A stretch of 21,580 bases of DNA from Ga0077536 sp043744805 (lineage in GTDB: Bacteria > Pseudomonadota > Gammaproteobacteria > Ga0077536). The stretch is taken from positions 1 to 21,580 of the forward strand of contig JAYTTZ010000223.1 in assembly GCA_043744805.1 (NCBI GenBank), in the 5' to 3' direction. This document shows positions 7,644 to 14,910 of the stretch, piece by piece. The notes below the pieces were generated by a model that worked only from the letters and a program-made list of their open reading frames with translations, was not told where the DNA came from and made no database searches. The translations under genes and the position numbers were made by a program. Each line of letters starts with the position of its first letter. Position 1 is the first letter of the stretch.

Positions 7644-8561
7644 TCAGGCCGATTCGATGCCCACGATGAGCCACGGCGCCGCGGGAGTGGTGGTGTCGCG
7701 GGCCAGGTGCCAGAGGTCCGTGAACGGCTCTTCCACGTTTTCCACCTTGTCGCGATACGAGCCGGTGAACTTCACGCTGAGCTCGGCCAGGTTGCCCTGC
7801 AGGTCGGCGCGGACTATTTCGGCATCCACGAACAGCACTTCGGTGTGCTGGTCGCCACCGAGCGAATCGCGCTCTGCGCGGACTTCTTCCACCAGCGCGG
7901 GCGCCAGGTACTCACCCAGCTTGGCGAAGTCATTGGCGTTCCAGGCCACCTGCACTTCGCGGTAGTGCTCCCTGGCACCCAGCAGGAAGCTGTTCTGGTT
8001 GAAGCCCGGGGGGAAATTGAACGGTACGCTGTCGGCACCAAATCCACCGCCGGTCACGAACGGCGCAGGGGAGGCAGTGCCCGTCCCATCACGGCCAATA
8101 TGTGGCACGTCGAAGACGCTGCGTTCCGGCTCACCGGGCACCGGGCCGAGGTCCCGATAGGCAGCCGCTACCGGCATGGGGCCAGCGGATGCGCGCGCGC
8201 GGAGCATCCGGAAGAGGAAGTATCCGATGCCCCCGATGAGGAGGATGTCGAGGAACTGGATGCCTTCGAAGCCGTGGAAGCCACCGCCCAGCATGGCGCC
8301 GAGCAGGCCGCCGGCGAGCAGGCCGCCGAGCACACCGCCCATCATGCCGCCGCCGAAAAGACCGCGTCCGGGTTGCCCCGGGACCGCGCCGACGCCCGGC
8401 TGCTGGCGTGGCGCCGCGGGCGCCATCGAGGCGGCCGGGGCCGTGCGATAGGACTGGCCGAAGGACTTGCCGCCACCCAGGCGTTTGGCTTCCGCGATGG
8501 GGGCGTGGGCCGCAAAGGCGACGGCGAGAACAAAGGCAAAGACAAGGCTGAAGGTTTTCAT
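7644..8561 (-). CDS. Tim44-like domain membrane protein
   Basis: This 305-residue protein starts with a signal peptide (residues 1-25, AIAEA-type end at APIAEA). A Gln/Pro/Ala linker and a Gly-rich segment (68-97) with GGG repeats follow. Residues about 100-120 form a hydrophobic segment. The C-terminal part (about 185-303) has the alpha/beta form of the Tim44-like fold, with the family-like stretch REVQVAWNANDFAKLGEYL and later the FTGSYRD strand and APWLIVGIE end. Bacterial members are poorly understood; similar proteins occur widely in proteobacteria as membrane-anchored proteins. It is single-gene, divergent from the 204-residue unknown protein. Family assignment is good; function is not known. 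Confidence 0.8.
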   Translation of the reverse strand: MKTFSLVFAFVLAVAFAAHAPIAEAKRLGGGKSFGQSYRTAPAASMAPAAPRQQPGVGAVPGQPGRGLFGGGMMGGVLGGLLAGGLLGAMLGGGFHGFEGIQFLDILLIGGIGYFLFRMLRARASAGPMPVAAAYRDLGPVPGEPERSVFDVPHIGRDGTGTASPAPFVTGGGFGADSVPFNFPPGFNQNSFLLGAREHYREVQVAWNANDFAKLGEYLAPALVEEVRAERDSLGGDQHTEVLFVDAEIVRADLQGNLAELSVKFTGSYRDKVENVEEPFTDLWHLARDTTTPAAPWLIVGIESA

Positions 8562-8603
8562 GATGGGTGTGGGATGCTCAAATGACCTGCGGGTAGGGCC
8601 GCT

Positions 8604-8612
8604 AGGCTAGCA
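8604..8612 (-). promoter_or_regulatory. Extended -10 element upstream of the Tim44-like gene
   Basis: On the minus strand TGCTAGCCT fits TGnTAnnnT, 42 bases before the ATG at 8561. It overlaps the palindrome CTAGGCTAG (8602-8610), which sits in the 100-base divergent gap and could serve both directions. No -35 is clear. Confidence 0.3.
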
Positions 8613-8661
8613 TTAAGTTCCCGCGTTCCTGCAGCCATTTCAGCCGAGAAAAAAGCCCTGG

Positions 8662-9276
8662 ATGAGTATTGGAATAACGGAAGCGGCGCTGGCCGCCACA
8701 CCGGCCTGCGCGCTGTCAGTGACGGACTGCGAAGCCTGGGCCAAACGGGACACCTGGCAGGCGATTAGCGAAGGCCTGCCTCTGCTGCTGGGCGTGAAAC
8801 CCGAGGCCTGGATCTCCTTCACCGCCGCGCCGGCAGTGGCCCATGCCGCCCAAAGTCTTGGCCTGGCGCTGGCCGTGCAACTGGGTTTGCCGCACGGCGC
8901 CGATCCCGCGTTGCCGCCACAGAAGCTCCGCGCCGCGGCCCAACACCTGGCTTGGCCCTTGCCACCCGCCCTCGACCGCCTGCTCGATTTCATCGCGCGC
9001 ATCCTGCCCTCCAGTGTCGCTGGCGATCCCGACCTCGCCGAGGCCCAGGTGCTCGCCGCGCAGGCGCGCGAAACCCTGCTGGGGGCGGCCCTCCTGCTGG
9101 TCACCCGCATGCCTCGGGACTGCGTTGACGAACTCGGCTATTACGATCCCACCCGCATCGCGCGGCTCATCCGCCAGAAGGCGCTGCTGTGGTTCCCGCT
9201 GGCGCCTCCTGCGCTGGACGAGGCCGGCATCGCGGCGCTGCTGGCCAAATGGTTGCCGGGCCGGGGAACGGACTGA
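8662..9276 (+). CDS. Hypothetical protein, 204 residues, unrecognised
   Basis: I do not recognise this protein. It has no signal peptide and no clear membrane helix. It is rich in alanine and leucine and looks mostly helical. Residues 1-70 are Ala-rich with single tryptophans at 26, 32 and 50; the C-terminal third contains YYDPTRIARLIRQKALLWFP, a basic-aromatic stretch that may be a conserved core. ATG 8662 is the first in-frame start after the divergent gap with the Tim44-like gene; the ribosome-binding site is weak (GAGAAAAAAG about 10 bases upstream). Coding is supported by length, GC-rich third positions and the lack of a better frame. Its neighbour 130 bases downstream is a small zinc-ribbon protein in the same direction. 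No function is proposed. Confidence 0.7.
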   Translation: MSIGITEAALAATPACALSVTDCEAWAKRDTWQAISEGLPLLLGVKPEAWISFTAAPAVAHAAQSLGLALAVQLGLPHGADPALPPQKLRAAAQHLAWPLPPALDRLLDFIARILPSSVAGDPDLAEAQVLAAQARETLLGAALLLVTRMPRDCVDELGYYDPTRIARLIRQKALLWFPLAPPALDEAGIAALLAKWLPGRGTD

Positions 9277-9348
9277 GGCGGTGCCGGGCTTCAGTCCTGT
9301 AAGCGCAATATCCGCGTGGCAGCGTGGCTTCGGCGGTTGCGCACGGCA

Positions 9349-9398
9349 GCATCCCGACGCATCCTCCAGACTTCACCATCCAGACGGGATGCAGGAGG
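9349..9398 (+). promoter_or_regulatory. Inverted repeat abutting the Shine-Dalgarno of the zinc-ribbon gene
   Basis: GCATCCCG (9349-9356) and CGGGATGC (9385-9392) are perfect 8-base arms; the right arm touches the strong Shine-Dalgarno AGGAGG (9393-9398). In the loop, CCTCC (9363-9367) could instead pair with GGAGG (9394-9398) and hide it. This could be a translation control element or chance. Confidence 0.3.
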
Positions 9399-9406
9399 CG
9401 TGCGCA

Positions 9407-9589
9407 ATGACCGACGTCAGCAACCTGGATGAAAAGCGTATTGCCAAACGCAACAACGACCGGCCCGACCTCGGCATCTACTACTGCGAATGTGGCTCGG
9501 CGATGTTCCGCCTCTACGACGACGGCGCCGTGGAATGCCTGAACTGCGGCGGCCACGCCAATGGCCTGAAAGTGGTCGAACGCGAATAA
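9407..9589 (+). CDS. Small zinc-ribbon protein, 60 residues
   Basis: This 60-residue protein has a four-cysteine zinc-ribbon: Cys27-x-Cys29 and Cys44-x-x-Cys47, joined by a short strand segment MFRLYDDGAVE. The N-terminal 20 residues are charged (DEKRIAKRNNDR). The start ATG 9407 is set by the strong Shine-Dalgarno AGGAGG eight bases upstream; the open frame itself extends back to 8843, but there it only shadows the previous gene. Zinc ribbons of this size bind nucleic acid or protein partners; nothing in the sequence shows which. It is the last plus-strand gene before the convergent amidohydrolase operon. I am confident that it is a real gene and a metal-binding fold, but not of its role. 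Confidence 0.75.
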   Translation: MTDVSNLDEKRIAKRNNDRPDLGIYYCECGSAMFRLYDDGAVECLNCGGHANGLKVVERE

Positions 9590-9820
9590 GCCCAATCACC
9601 CTGCCTGCTGGAACCGCTCCATCGCGACAGCGCTGGAGCCCTGACCCTGCCTGATCCCGCGCACGACTAGCCCCCCGACAACGATAGCCTCCGCGCCTTC
9701 GCGGTGCTGTTCTACTCCCTCGACACCAGGGGCTTGCCGGGCGGCTTCGTTGGCGTCGACCAATCATCATTGGTGTGGAAGACGACCGTTCCCGTCACTT
9801 GCCGCACCCACCACATCACT

Positions 9821-9845
9821 CCGGCTTCGCCATGCGCGAAGCCGG
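9821..9845. terminator. Strong 10-base-pair hairpin between convergent genes
   Basis: CCGGCTTCGC (9821-9830) and GCGAAGCCGG (9836-9845) pair perfectly around CATGC. It lies between the convergent zinc-ribbon and amidohydrolase genes, where a two-way terminator is expected. No T-tract follows on either strand. The rest of 9590-9820 shows no gene or other signal. Confidence 0.4.
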
Positions 9846-9863
9846 CTCACTACGCGAATCACC

Positions 9864-9881
9864 AGCCTGCCATAGCAGGCT
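9864..9881 (-). terminator. Hairpin at the end of the amidohydrolase gene
   Basis: AGCCTGC and GCAGGCT pair around CATA, directly at the amidohydrolase stop codon. No T-tract is present. Together with the hairpin at 9821-9845 it forms a double stem-loop in the convergent gap. Confidence 0.35.
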
Positions 9882-11071
9882 CAGCGATACCGCGCCGGGA
9901 TCTCGAACTTGAAGATCCGCGCCGCGTTCCCGCCCAGCAGCTTGGCGCGTTCCTCGTCGCCGAGGTGGCCCATCGTCCGCTCGATGGCGGCAGCCGAATG
10001 GGGCCAGGAACCTTCGTGGTGCGGGAAGTCGTTGGCCCAGAGGAAGTTGTCGGCGAGGTCGAAGTCGCGCATCAGCGCGAGACCGGCAGCGTCTTCGCCA
10101 AAGCTGGCAAAGCCGTTGCTGCGGAAGTAGTCGCTGGGCAGGTTTTTTAGTTTGGGTCGCACCCACATGTGGTGCTTGTGGTAGGCCTCGTCCATCGCGC
10201 CCAGCATCCACGGCACCCAGCCGATGCCGGCCTCGATGCTGCCGAAGCGCAAGGTAGGGAAGCGCTCGATCACGCCTGAAGCGCAGAGGTTCACCAGCGG
10301 CTCCATCGTCGGCGCCAGCGAATGCACGGCGTAGTTGATCACCGCGCCGCCGTTGCCGCGTGCAGTGCGCGGATCGCGACCGGTCGAGACGTGGAAGGTG
10401 ATGGGGAGATCGCAGGCCGTGATGGCCGCCCACAGCGGGTCGAACACCGGCAGGTTGTAGTTGATGTGCGCGTGGTCCGGTGGGCCCCACACGGGCTTGC
10501 AGGGCAGGCACAGCCCGCGGAAGCCGCGCTTCGCGGCGCGTTCCACTTCGCGCACGGCGCCGTCGATGTCGGCGCTGGCGATGCAGGCCATGGGCGACAG
10601 GCGGTCGTTGTAGGTGGCGAAGGTTTCCCAGGCCCAGTCGTTCCAGGCCCGGCACATGGTCTGGCTGAACTCGACGTCCTGCGTGGCCCATACGGTGAGG
10701 CCCTTGTTGGGGAAGAGGATTTCGCAGTCCACGCCGTCGCGGTCCAGCGCATCGAGGCGTTCCCCTGGCGTCTTGCCGGATTCGCTGCGTTCGAGATCTT
10801 CGCCTTCCAGGGTGAAGCTGCCGATCTTGATCGGGCGGAAGCCTTCGGTTTTCTGGAGTTTCGATCCATCACCGCCGAGCACGATGCCGGGCAGGCGTGC
10901 CTGGAATTTCGCGTCCATCCGCGCCGAGAGGAAATCATTCGGCTCCTGCACGTGGCAGTCGGCCGAGACGATGAAGTACTTGCGCGCGGCATCGGGACGC
11001 GGCGAACGCGGCCAGTCGCTGCTGCCAGGAGTCTGCTGGCGCCACAGGTTATTGGGATCGACCACGCTCAT
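9881..11071 (-). CDS. Amidohydrolase-2 family metal-dependent hydrolase/decarboxylase
   Basis: This 396-residue cytoplasmic protein belongs to the amidohydrolase-2 (COG2159) branch of the amidohydrolase TIM-barrel superfamily. Members hydrolyse or decarboxylate ring-cleavage and cyclic carboxylate intermediates. The first metal motif is D38-C-H40 (SADCHVQEP), an H-x-H variant; later metal or catalytic residues are probably His227 in ITFHVSTG, Glu280 in FGSIEAG and Asp348 in WANDFPH. The start ATG is set by GAGGA seven bases upstream. It is the third gene of the SDR - thiolase - amidohydrolase unit on the minus strand, 84 bases behind thiolase. The company of acyl-CoA genes suggests that it opens or decarboxylates an intermediate of the same catabolic route. 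The substrate cannot be read from sequence. Confidence 0.85.
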   Translation of the reverse strand: MSVVDPNNLWRQQTPGSSDWPRSPRPDAARKYFIVSADCHVQEPNDFLSARMDAKFQARLPGIVLGGDGSKLQKTEGFRPIKIGSFTLEGEDLERSESGKTPGERLDALDRDGVDCEILFPNKGLTVWATQDVEFSQTMCRAWNDWAWETFATYNDRLSPMACIASADIDGAVREVERAAKRGFRGLCLPCKPVWGPPDHAHINYNLPVFDPLWAAITACDLPITFHVSTGRDPRTARGNGGAVINYAVHSLAPTMEPLVNLCASGVIERFPTLRFGSIEAGIGWVPWMLGAMDEAYHKHHMWVRPKLKNLPSDYFRSNGFASFGEDAAGLALMRDFDLADNFLWANDFPHHEGSWPHSAAAIERTMGHLGDEERAKLLGGNAARIFKFEIPARYR

Positions 11072-11155
11072 GTCATGTTCCTCGTCATGGGGACGGACGC
11101 CACCCGCAAGAACACGCGCGCTGTGGTGGCGAGCAGCGCGCGAAGGTTCTTCAAA

Positions 11156-12391
11156 TCAGATCCGCTCGATGATGATCGCCGGTGCCATGCCGCCTGCCGC
11201 GCACATCGTCACCAGGCCAAACTGCTGGTCCCGGCGTTCCAGCTCGTCCAGCACCGTGCCAATGAGCATCGCGCCCGTGGCGCCGATAGGATGGCCCAGC
11301 GCGATGGCGCCGCCGTTGACATTCACTTTCTCGCGATCCAGATCCAGATCGCGCTGGTACTTCTCGGCCACCACGGCAAAGGCTTCGTTGATCTCGAAGA
11401 GATCGATGTCCTGCAACGACAGCCCCGCCTTGCGCAGTACCTTGTGGGTGGCCGGCACCGGCGCGTTCAGCATCAGGGTGGGGGAGTCACCCATATTGGC
11501 CATCGCCACCACGCGGGCGCGGGGTTGCATGCCGTGGGCCCTGGCGAAGTCGGGCGAGGCCAGCAGCAGTGCGGCGGCGCCGTCCGCCACGCCCGAGGAA
11601 TTGCCCGCATGGTGGCGGTGATCAATCCGTAGGTCCGGGTACGCCTGCGCCACCAGCTGGCGATAGGTGGTGCCGGCCGCGTCCAGCGGATGATCCGCCA
11701 TGGCGATGAACGCAGCCGTGAGGGCCGCGAGATCGGCCAGGGTCGTTTGCGGACGCGGCAGTTCGTCACGGTCCAGCGCCAGGGTGCCGTCCGCATGGAA
11801 CACCGGCACGAGGCTGCGCGTGAAGCGGCCTTCGGCGATGGCCCGGCCGGCGCGCTGCTGGCTCAACTGGCCGAGTGCATCCAGCGCTTCCCGCGAAATG
11901 TTTTCCAGCGTGGCGATGGCATCCGCGCAGATCCCCTGGTGCGGCTGTGGGTGCAGTTCCCGCAGGTGCAGGTTGTCGCTGTCCATGAACGGCGAAGTCT
12001 TCACGCCCGGATTGCCGTAGGTGGACATCATTTCCGTGCCGCCAGCGATCACTAGATCCTCGGTGCCCGACATCACGCTGGCCGCCGCGAGGTTGACGGC
12101 GGTGATGCCGGAACCGCAGTAGCGATCGAGCGTTACGCCGCTGGCGCGCACGTCATAACCCGCGTCCAGCGCGGCCATGCGGGCGAGGTCCCCACCCTGC
12201 TGGCCGCGCTGGGCACTGGTGCCCCAGAGGATGTCGTCCACCAGGGAGGTGTCGAGCTGGTTACGTTCGGCCAGGGCCTTGAGCACGGTGGCGCCGAGGT
12301 GTTGCGGATGGAAGCTCGACAGCGCGCCTTTACTCGCCTTGCCCACGCCACGCGGCGTGCGGCAGGCATCGATGATCCAGACTTGGGGCAT
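11156..12391 (-). CDS. Thiolase (acetyl-CoA C-acyltransferase family)
   Basis: This 411-residue enzyme belongs to the thiolase family, which cleaves 3-ketoacyl-CoA with CoA or runs the condensation in reverse. Catalytic residues are visible: Cys92 in LDRYCGSG (the acyl-accepting cysteine), NEAF at 335-338, His367 in GAIALGHPIG and Cys397 in CAAGG. The ATG at 12391 has AAGGA upstream. It starts 26 bases after the SDR stop and is followed by the amidohydrolase, so a single minus-strand transcript is likely. Next to a 3-hydroxyacyl-CoA-dehydrogenase-like SDR it most probably does the thiolytic step of a beta-oxidation-type pathway. Chain length preference is unknown. Confidence 0.93.
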   Translation of the reverse strand: MPQVWIIDACRTPRGVGKASKGALSSFHPQHLGATVLKALAERNQLDTSLVDDILWGTSAQRGQQGGDLARMAALDAGYDVRASGVTLDRYCGSGITAVNLAAASVMSGTEDLVIAGGTEMMSTYGNPGVKTSPFMDSDNLHLRELHPQPHQGICADAIATLENISREALDALGQLSQQRAGRAIAEGRFTRSLVPVFHADGTLALDRDELPRPQTTLADLAALTAAFIAMADHPLDAAGTTYRQLVAQAYPDLRIDHRHHAGNSSGVADGAAALLLASPDFARAHGMQPRARVVAMANMGDSPTLMLNAPVPATHKVLRKAGLSLQDIDLFEINEAFAVVAEKYQRDLDLDREKVNVNGGAIALGHPIGATGAMLIGTVLDELERRDQQFGLVTMCAAGGMAPAIIIERI

Positions 12392-12417
12392 GGCGTGTTC
12401 CTTGTGTAGCAGTGGCT

Positions 12418-13203
12418 TCAGCGCGGGGCCATGCGGATGGCGCCGTCAAGGCGGACGTCTTCGCCGTTGAAATAGCCGCAGGTGATCATGGTGTGGGCAA
12501 GCTGCGCGAATTCCTCTGCCTGGCCGAGGCGTTTGGGGAAAGGCACCTGGTAGGAGAGGCTGGCGCGCACGGCTTCCGGCGCGCCTTGCAGCAGCGGGGT
12601 ATCGAAGATGCCGGGCAGGATGGTGTTGCAGCGGATGGCGTCGCCCGAGAGATCGCGGGCCACCACCAGGGTCAGGCCCACCACGCCGGCCTTGGACGCC
12701 GAGTAAGCCGCCTGGCCAATCTGTCCATCTTCCGCCGCCACCGAGGCGGTGTTGACGATGGCACCGCGATCGCCGTCATCCAGCGGCGGCAGGGTGAGCA
12801 TGCCGGCCGCGCTCTTGGTGATGCAGCGGAAGGTGCCGATGAGGTTGACCTGGATGATGTGTTCGAAGTTTTCCAGCGGGTATTCGCGGATATCACCCGT
12901 CTGGCGATCGCGTGACACCGTCTTGGCGGCGCCGCCACCCACGCCCGCGCAGTTGACCAGGATGCGTTCCTGACCGTTGGCGGCACGGGCCTTGGCAAAG
13001 GCCGCGTCGACTTCCCCGGTGGACGTCACGTTGACCTTGCAGAACACGCCGCCGAGTTCCGCCGCCACGGCTTCGCCGCGCTCGGCGTTGAGATCGAACA
13101 GCGCGACTTTCACGCCGTGGGCTGCCAGCAGGCGGGCGGTGGCCTCACCGAGGCCGGAGGCGCCGCCGGTGACGACGGCAGCAATGGAGGAATCTAGTTT
13201 CAT
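12418..13203 (-). CDS. SDR oxidoreductase, HSD10-like 3-hydroxyacyl-CoA dehydrogenase
   Basis: This 261-residue classical short-chain dehydrogenase most likely oxidises 3-hydroxyacyl-CoA to 3-ketoacyl-CoA with NAD. The cofactor motif TGGASGLG spans 12-19; Asp37 at the end of beta-2 favours NAD over NADP. NCAG is at 84-87, with the catalytic Ser154, Tyr167 and Lys171 (YSASK). The C-terminal PFPKRLG and NGEDVRLDGAIRMAP resemble human HSD17B10 (3-hydroxy-2-methylbutyryl-CoA dehydrogenase) closely, from memory. I chose ATG 13203 because AGGAG is five to six bases upstream; a longer frame to 13260 exists but adds a basic, unrelated leader. It is the first gene of the unit with thiolase and amidohydrolase, facing the phosphotransferase/ACAD unit across a gene-free gap. 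Confidence 0.92.
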   Translation of the reverse strand: MKLDSSIAAVVTGGASGLGEATARLLAAHGVKVALFDLNAERGEAVAAELGGVFCKVNVTSTGEVDAAFAKARAANGQERILVNCAGVGGGAAKTVSRDRQTGDIREYPLENFEHIIQVNLIGTFRCITKSAAGMLTLPPLDDGDRGAIVNTASVAAEDGQIGQAAYSASKAGVVGLTLVVARDLSGDAIRCNTILPGIFDTPLLQGAPEAVRASLSYQVPFPKRLGQAEEFAQLAHTMITCGYFNGEDVRLDGAIRMAPR

Positions 13204-13841
13204 CGGGTCTCCTCGGGCTCGCGCGGAGCGGCGTCGCGAGTTCAGTTCATGAAGCGGCACACGGCATGCGTGCGACGGTTGTTTCGCGCCACAGTCCGAG
13301 GCCTGTAGCGGCGTCGGTCCGTTCTCGGGGAGAAGCGGGGAGGGCGGGAACTTTCGATTCTAGCCGCAGCGCGGGGCGGGAGTCCTTCCCGCACTGCAGC
13401 TTCATCGGGCTGGTGACGGCGGACCACCGCGGCTGGACGGCCGTGCCGTCGTTCATCCTTCGAAGCGCACGAGCATGCGCGGCGCTGTGTTCGTTTACCG
13501 TAGCCACTGCGCGGGAACTCGCGTTTGGCGTCTTCACGCCTTCACGTCTTCGATGCCAACGCCGGCCGCTGCGTAGACCTCGTCGGCCGCCGCGCCGCAG
13601 GTGGGTGCGCAGGCCATGAGGCGGGTCATCGACTCATGTGCTCGAAGCCAAGCGCCAACCGGGGCAAGCCACGTCGATTGCCTGACGGATGGCCCCGCCC
13701 AGGTGATTGGTGCGCTGCGCTTATGGTCTTGTCTCGCCTGGGACGGCGACCGCCCGAGGTCGAAGTCTCATGCAATGCCCGTGCAGGGCGCAGTCATCGA
13801 CGCGGTGGCTGCGTCCCGCCTTGTTTTCCCAGGAACGACCC
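13204..13841. other. Gene-free divergent region between two acyl-CoA operons
   Basis: This 638-base gap separates divergent catabolic operons. I see no convincing gene: frames that stay open (for example 13266-13619) give Arg/Pro-rich peptides without Shine-Dalgarno sites. It holds a half REP-like copy (13451-13463), a small hairpin GGCGT-CTTC-ACGCC (13527-13540), and probably both promoters, but I cannot name a regulator site. TAGAAT on the minus strand (13362-13357) is a weak -10 candidate for the SDR gene. Confidence 0.5.
13451..13463 (+). repeat. Half copy of the REP-like repeat
   Basis: GTTCATCCTTCGA is identical to 13 bases of the palindromic repeat at 18296-18330. The second arm is absent here. 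It is likely a decayed copy, or the shared core of a widespread genomic repeat. Confidence 0.35.
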
Positions 13842-14855
13842 ATGTCCTCGCTTGACACCCAAGACATCGCCCGCCGCCTAACGCCTTTTATCGCCAATGA
13901 TTTCGGTCCCGAAGCCCGCGTGGCCCGGCTGTCCACCATGGAGGACGGCCATGCGGGCCTGACGTTCGGCTTCGATGTCGAGGACGGTTCGGCCAGGGTG
14001 CTGAAGTCCTACGTCATCAAGCTCGCGCCGTTTGGCGTGGCCCGTCGCGGCAACACCGACGTCTACCGCCAGGCGCCGCTGCTGCGCGCCCTCCATGGCC
14101 TCGGGCTGCCAGTGCCGGACGTGCCCTGGGCGGCGCCCGATGAAGATCTGCTCGGCACGCCCTTCATCATCATGGAAAAGTTGCCCGGAAGGGTTTTCGT
14201 GCTCTGGGACACCCATGCGTCGTTCTCGCGCGAACCTGCCGCCGTGCGCGAGATCTGGCTGTCAACGGCGCGCCTGCTGGCCGAACTACACCAAGTGGAT
14301 GTCGGGCTGACCCTGCCCGATTGGGAAACGCCGCGCACCCTCGCGGAAGAACTCGCCATCTGGCCCAATGTGATCAAGCACGCCCAGCAGCCGGAGTGGC
14401 TCGCCGCTGGCACGCGGCTTGGCGAACAGTTGCTGGAGCGCATGCCGGCCAATCCGCGCATCGGACTCGTGCACGGTGACTTCCAGCCCGGCAACGTGCT
14501 GTTCGACCAGGGCCGCATCGCCGGCCTCATCGACTGGGAAATTTCCAGCATCGGCCCGCAGGGCCTGGACGTGGGCTGGCTGATGCTGTTCTCCGATCCA
14601 CTCGCCTGGGACTCCCGCTTCATGCCCACCATGCCGCCCTCGCAGGCCGAAGTGATCGAGGCTTACCGCGAAGCCGGCGGGCCGGCGGCAGCAGATCTCT
14701 ACTGGTTCCAGGCCATGGCGCACTACCGCATGGGCTCGATCGCCTGCCTCAACGTCAAGCTGCATCGCACCGGCAAGCGCCACGACCCGCTGTGGGAAGG
14801 CTTCGCCACGTCCATTTCATCGATGTTCGCGCGCGGCAGCGACTTGCTGGCGTAA
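13842..14855 (+). CDS. APH-like phosphotransferase (LvaA / ACAD10-11 N-terminal type)
   Basis: This 337-residue protein has the aminoglycoside-phosphotransferase-like kinase fold. Seen are the N-lobe with Lys60 in YVIKLAPFG, the FIIMEKLPGRVF hinge, the catalytic loop HGDFQPGN (211-218, catalytic Asp213) and the magnesium Asp231 in LIDWE. This branch is known from the N-terminal domain of mammalian ACAD10/ACAD11 and from LvaA of Pseudomonas putida, which phosphorylate the 4-hydroxyl of 4-hydroxyacyl-CoA esters. Here it is directly followed (55 bases) by an acyl-CoA dehydrogenase, the same partner as in those systems. I chose ATG 13842 because AGGA lies 7 bases upstream; the frame stays open to 13707 but has no site there. 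It is not likely to be an antibiotic resistance gene. The hydroxyacyl-CoA kinase role is inferred from the family and neighbour. Confidence 0.88.
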   Translation: MSSLDTQDIARRLTPFIANDFGPEARVARLSTMEDGHAGLTFGFDVEDGSARVLKSYVIKLAPFGVARRGNTDVYRQAPLLRALHGLGLPVPDVPWAAPDEDLLGTPFIIMEKLPGRVFVLWDTHASFSREPAAVREIWLSTARLLAELHQVDVGLTLPDWETPRTLAEELAIWPNVIKHAQQPEWLAAGTRLGEQLLERMPANPRIGLVHGDFQPGNVLFDQGRIAGLIDWEISSIGPQGLDVGWLMLFSDPLAWDSRFMPTMPPSQAEVIEAYREAGGPAAADLYWFQAMAHYRMGSIACLNVKLHRTGKRHDPLWEGFATSISSMFARGSDLLA

Positions 14856-14910
14856 ACCCGACGGATGACCGGGCCGCAGGCCCGCCAACAAGCCAACGAG
14901 GAGTCCCTGG

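Noticed and set aside
9590..9820. A gene or small RNA in the convergent gap
   Set aside because: Open frames here are short and unsupported; only weak hairpins such as CCGCG-CCTT-CGCGG (9691-9704) are present.
13204..13260. Longer N-terminus for the SDR gene
   Set aside because: AGGAG is positioned for ATG 13203 and the Rossmann motif needs only a short lead.
13266..13619. Possible small gene in the divergent gap
   Set aside because: Arg/Pro/Ser-rich product, no ribosome-binding site and no domain; several frames are equally open by GC bias.
13842..14855. Antibiotic (aminoglycoside) resistance kinase
   Set aside because: The fold is APH-like, but the gene lies next to an ACAD and between acyl-CoA genes, as in LvaA and ACAD10/11.
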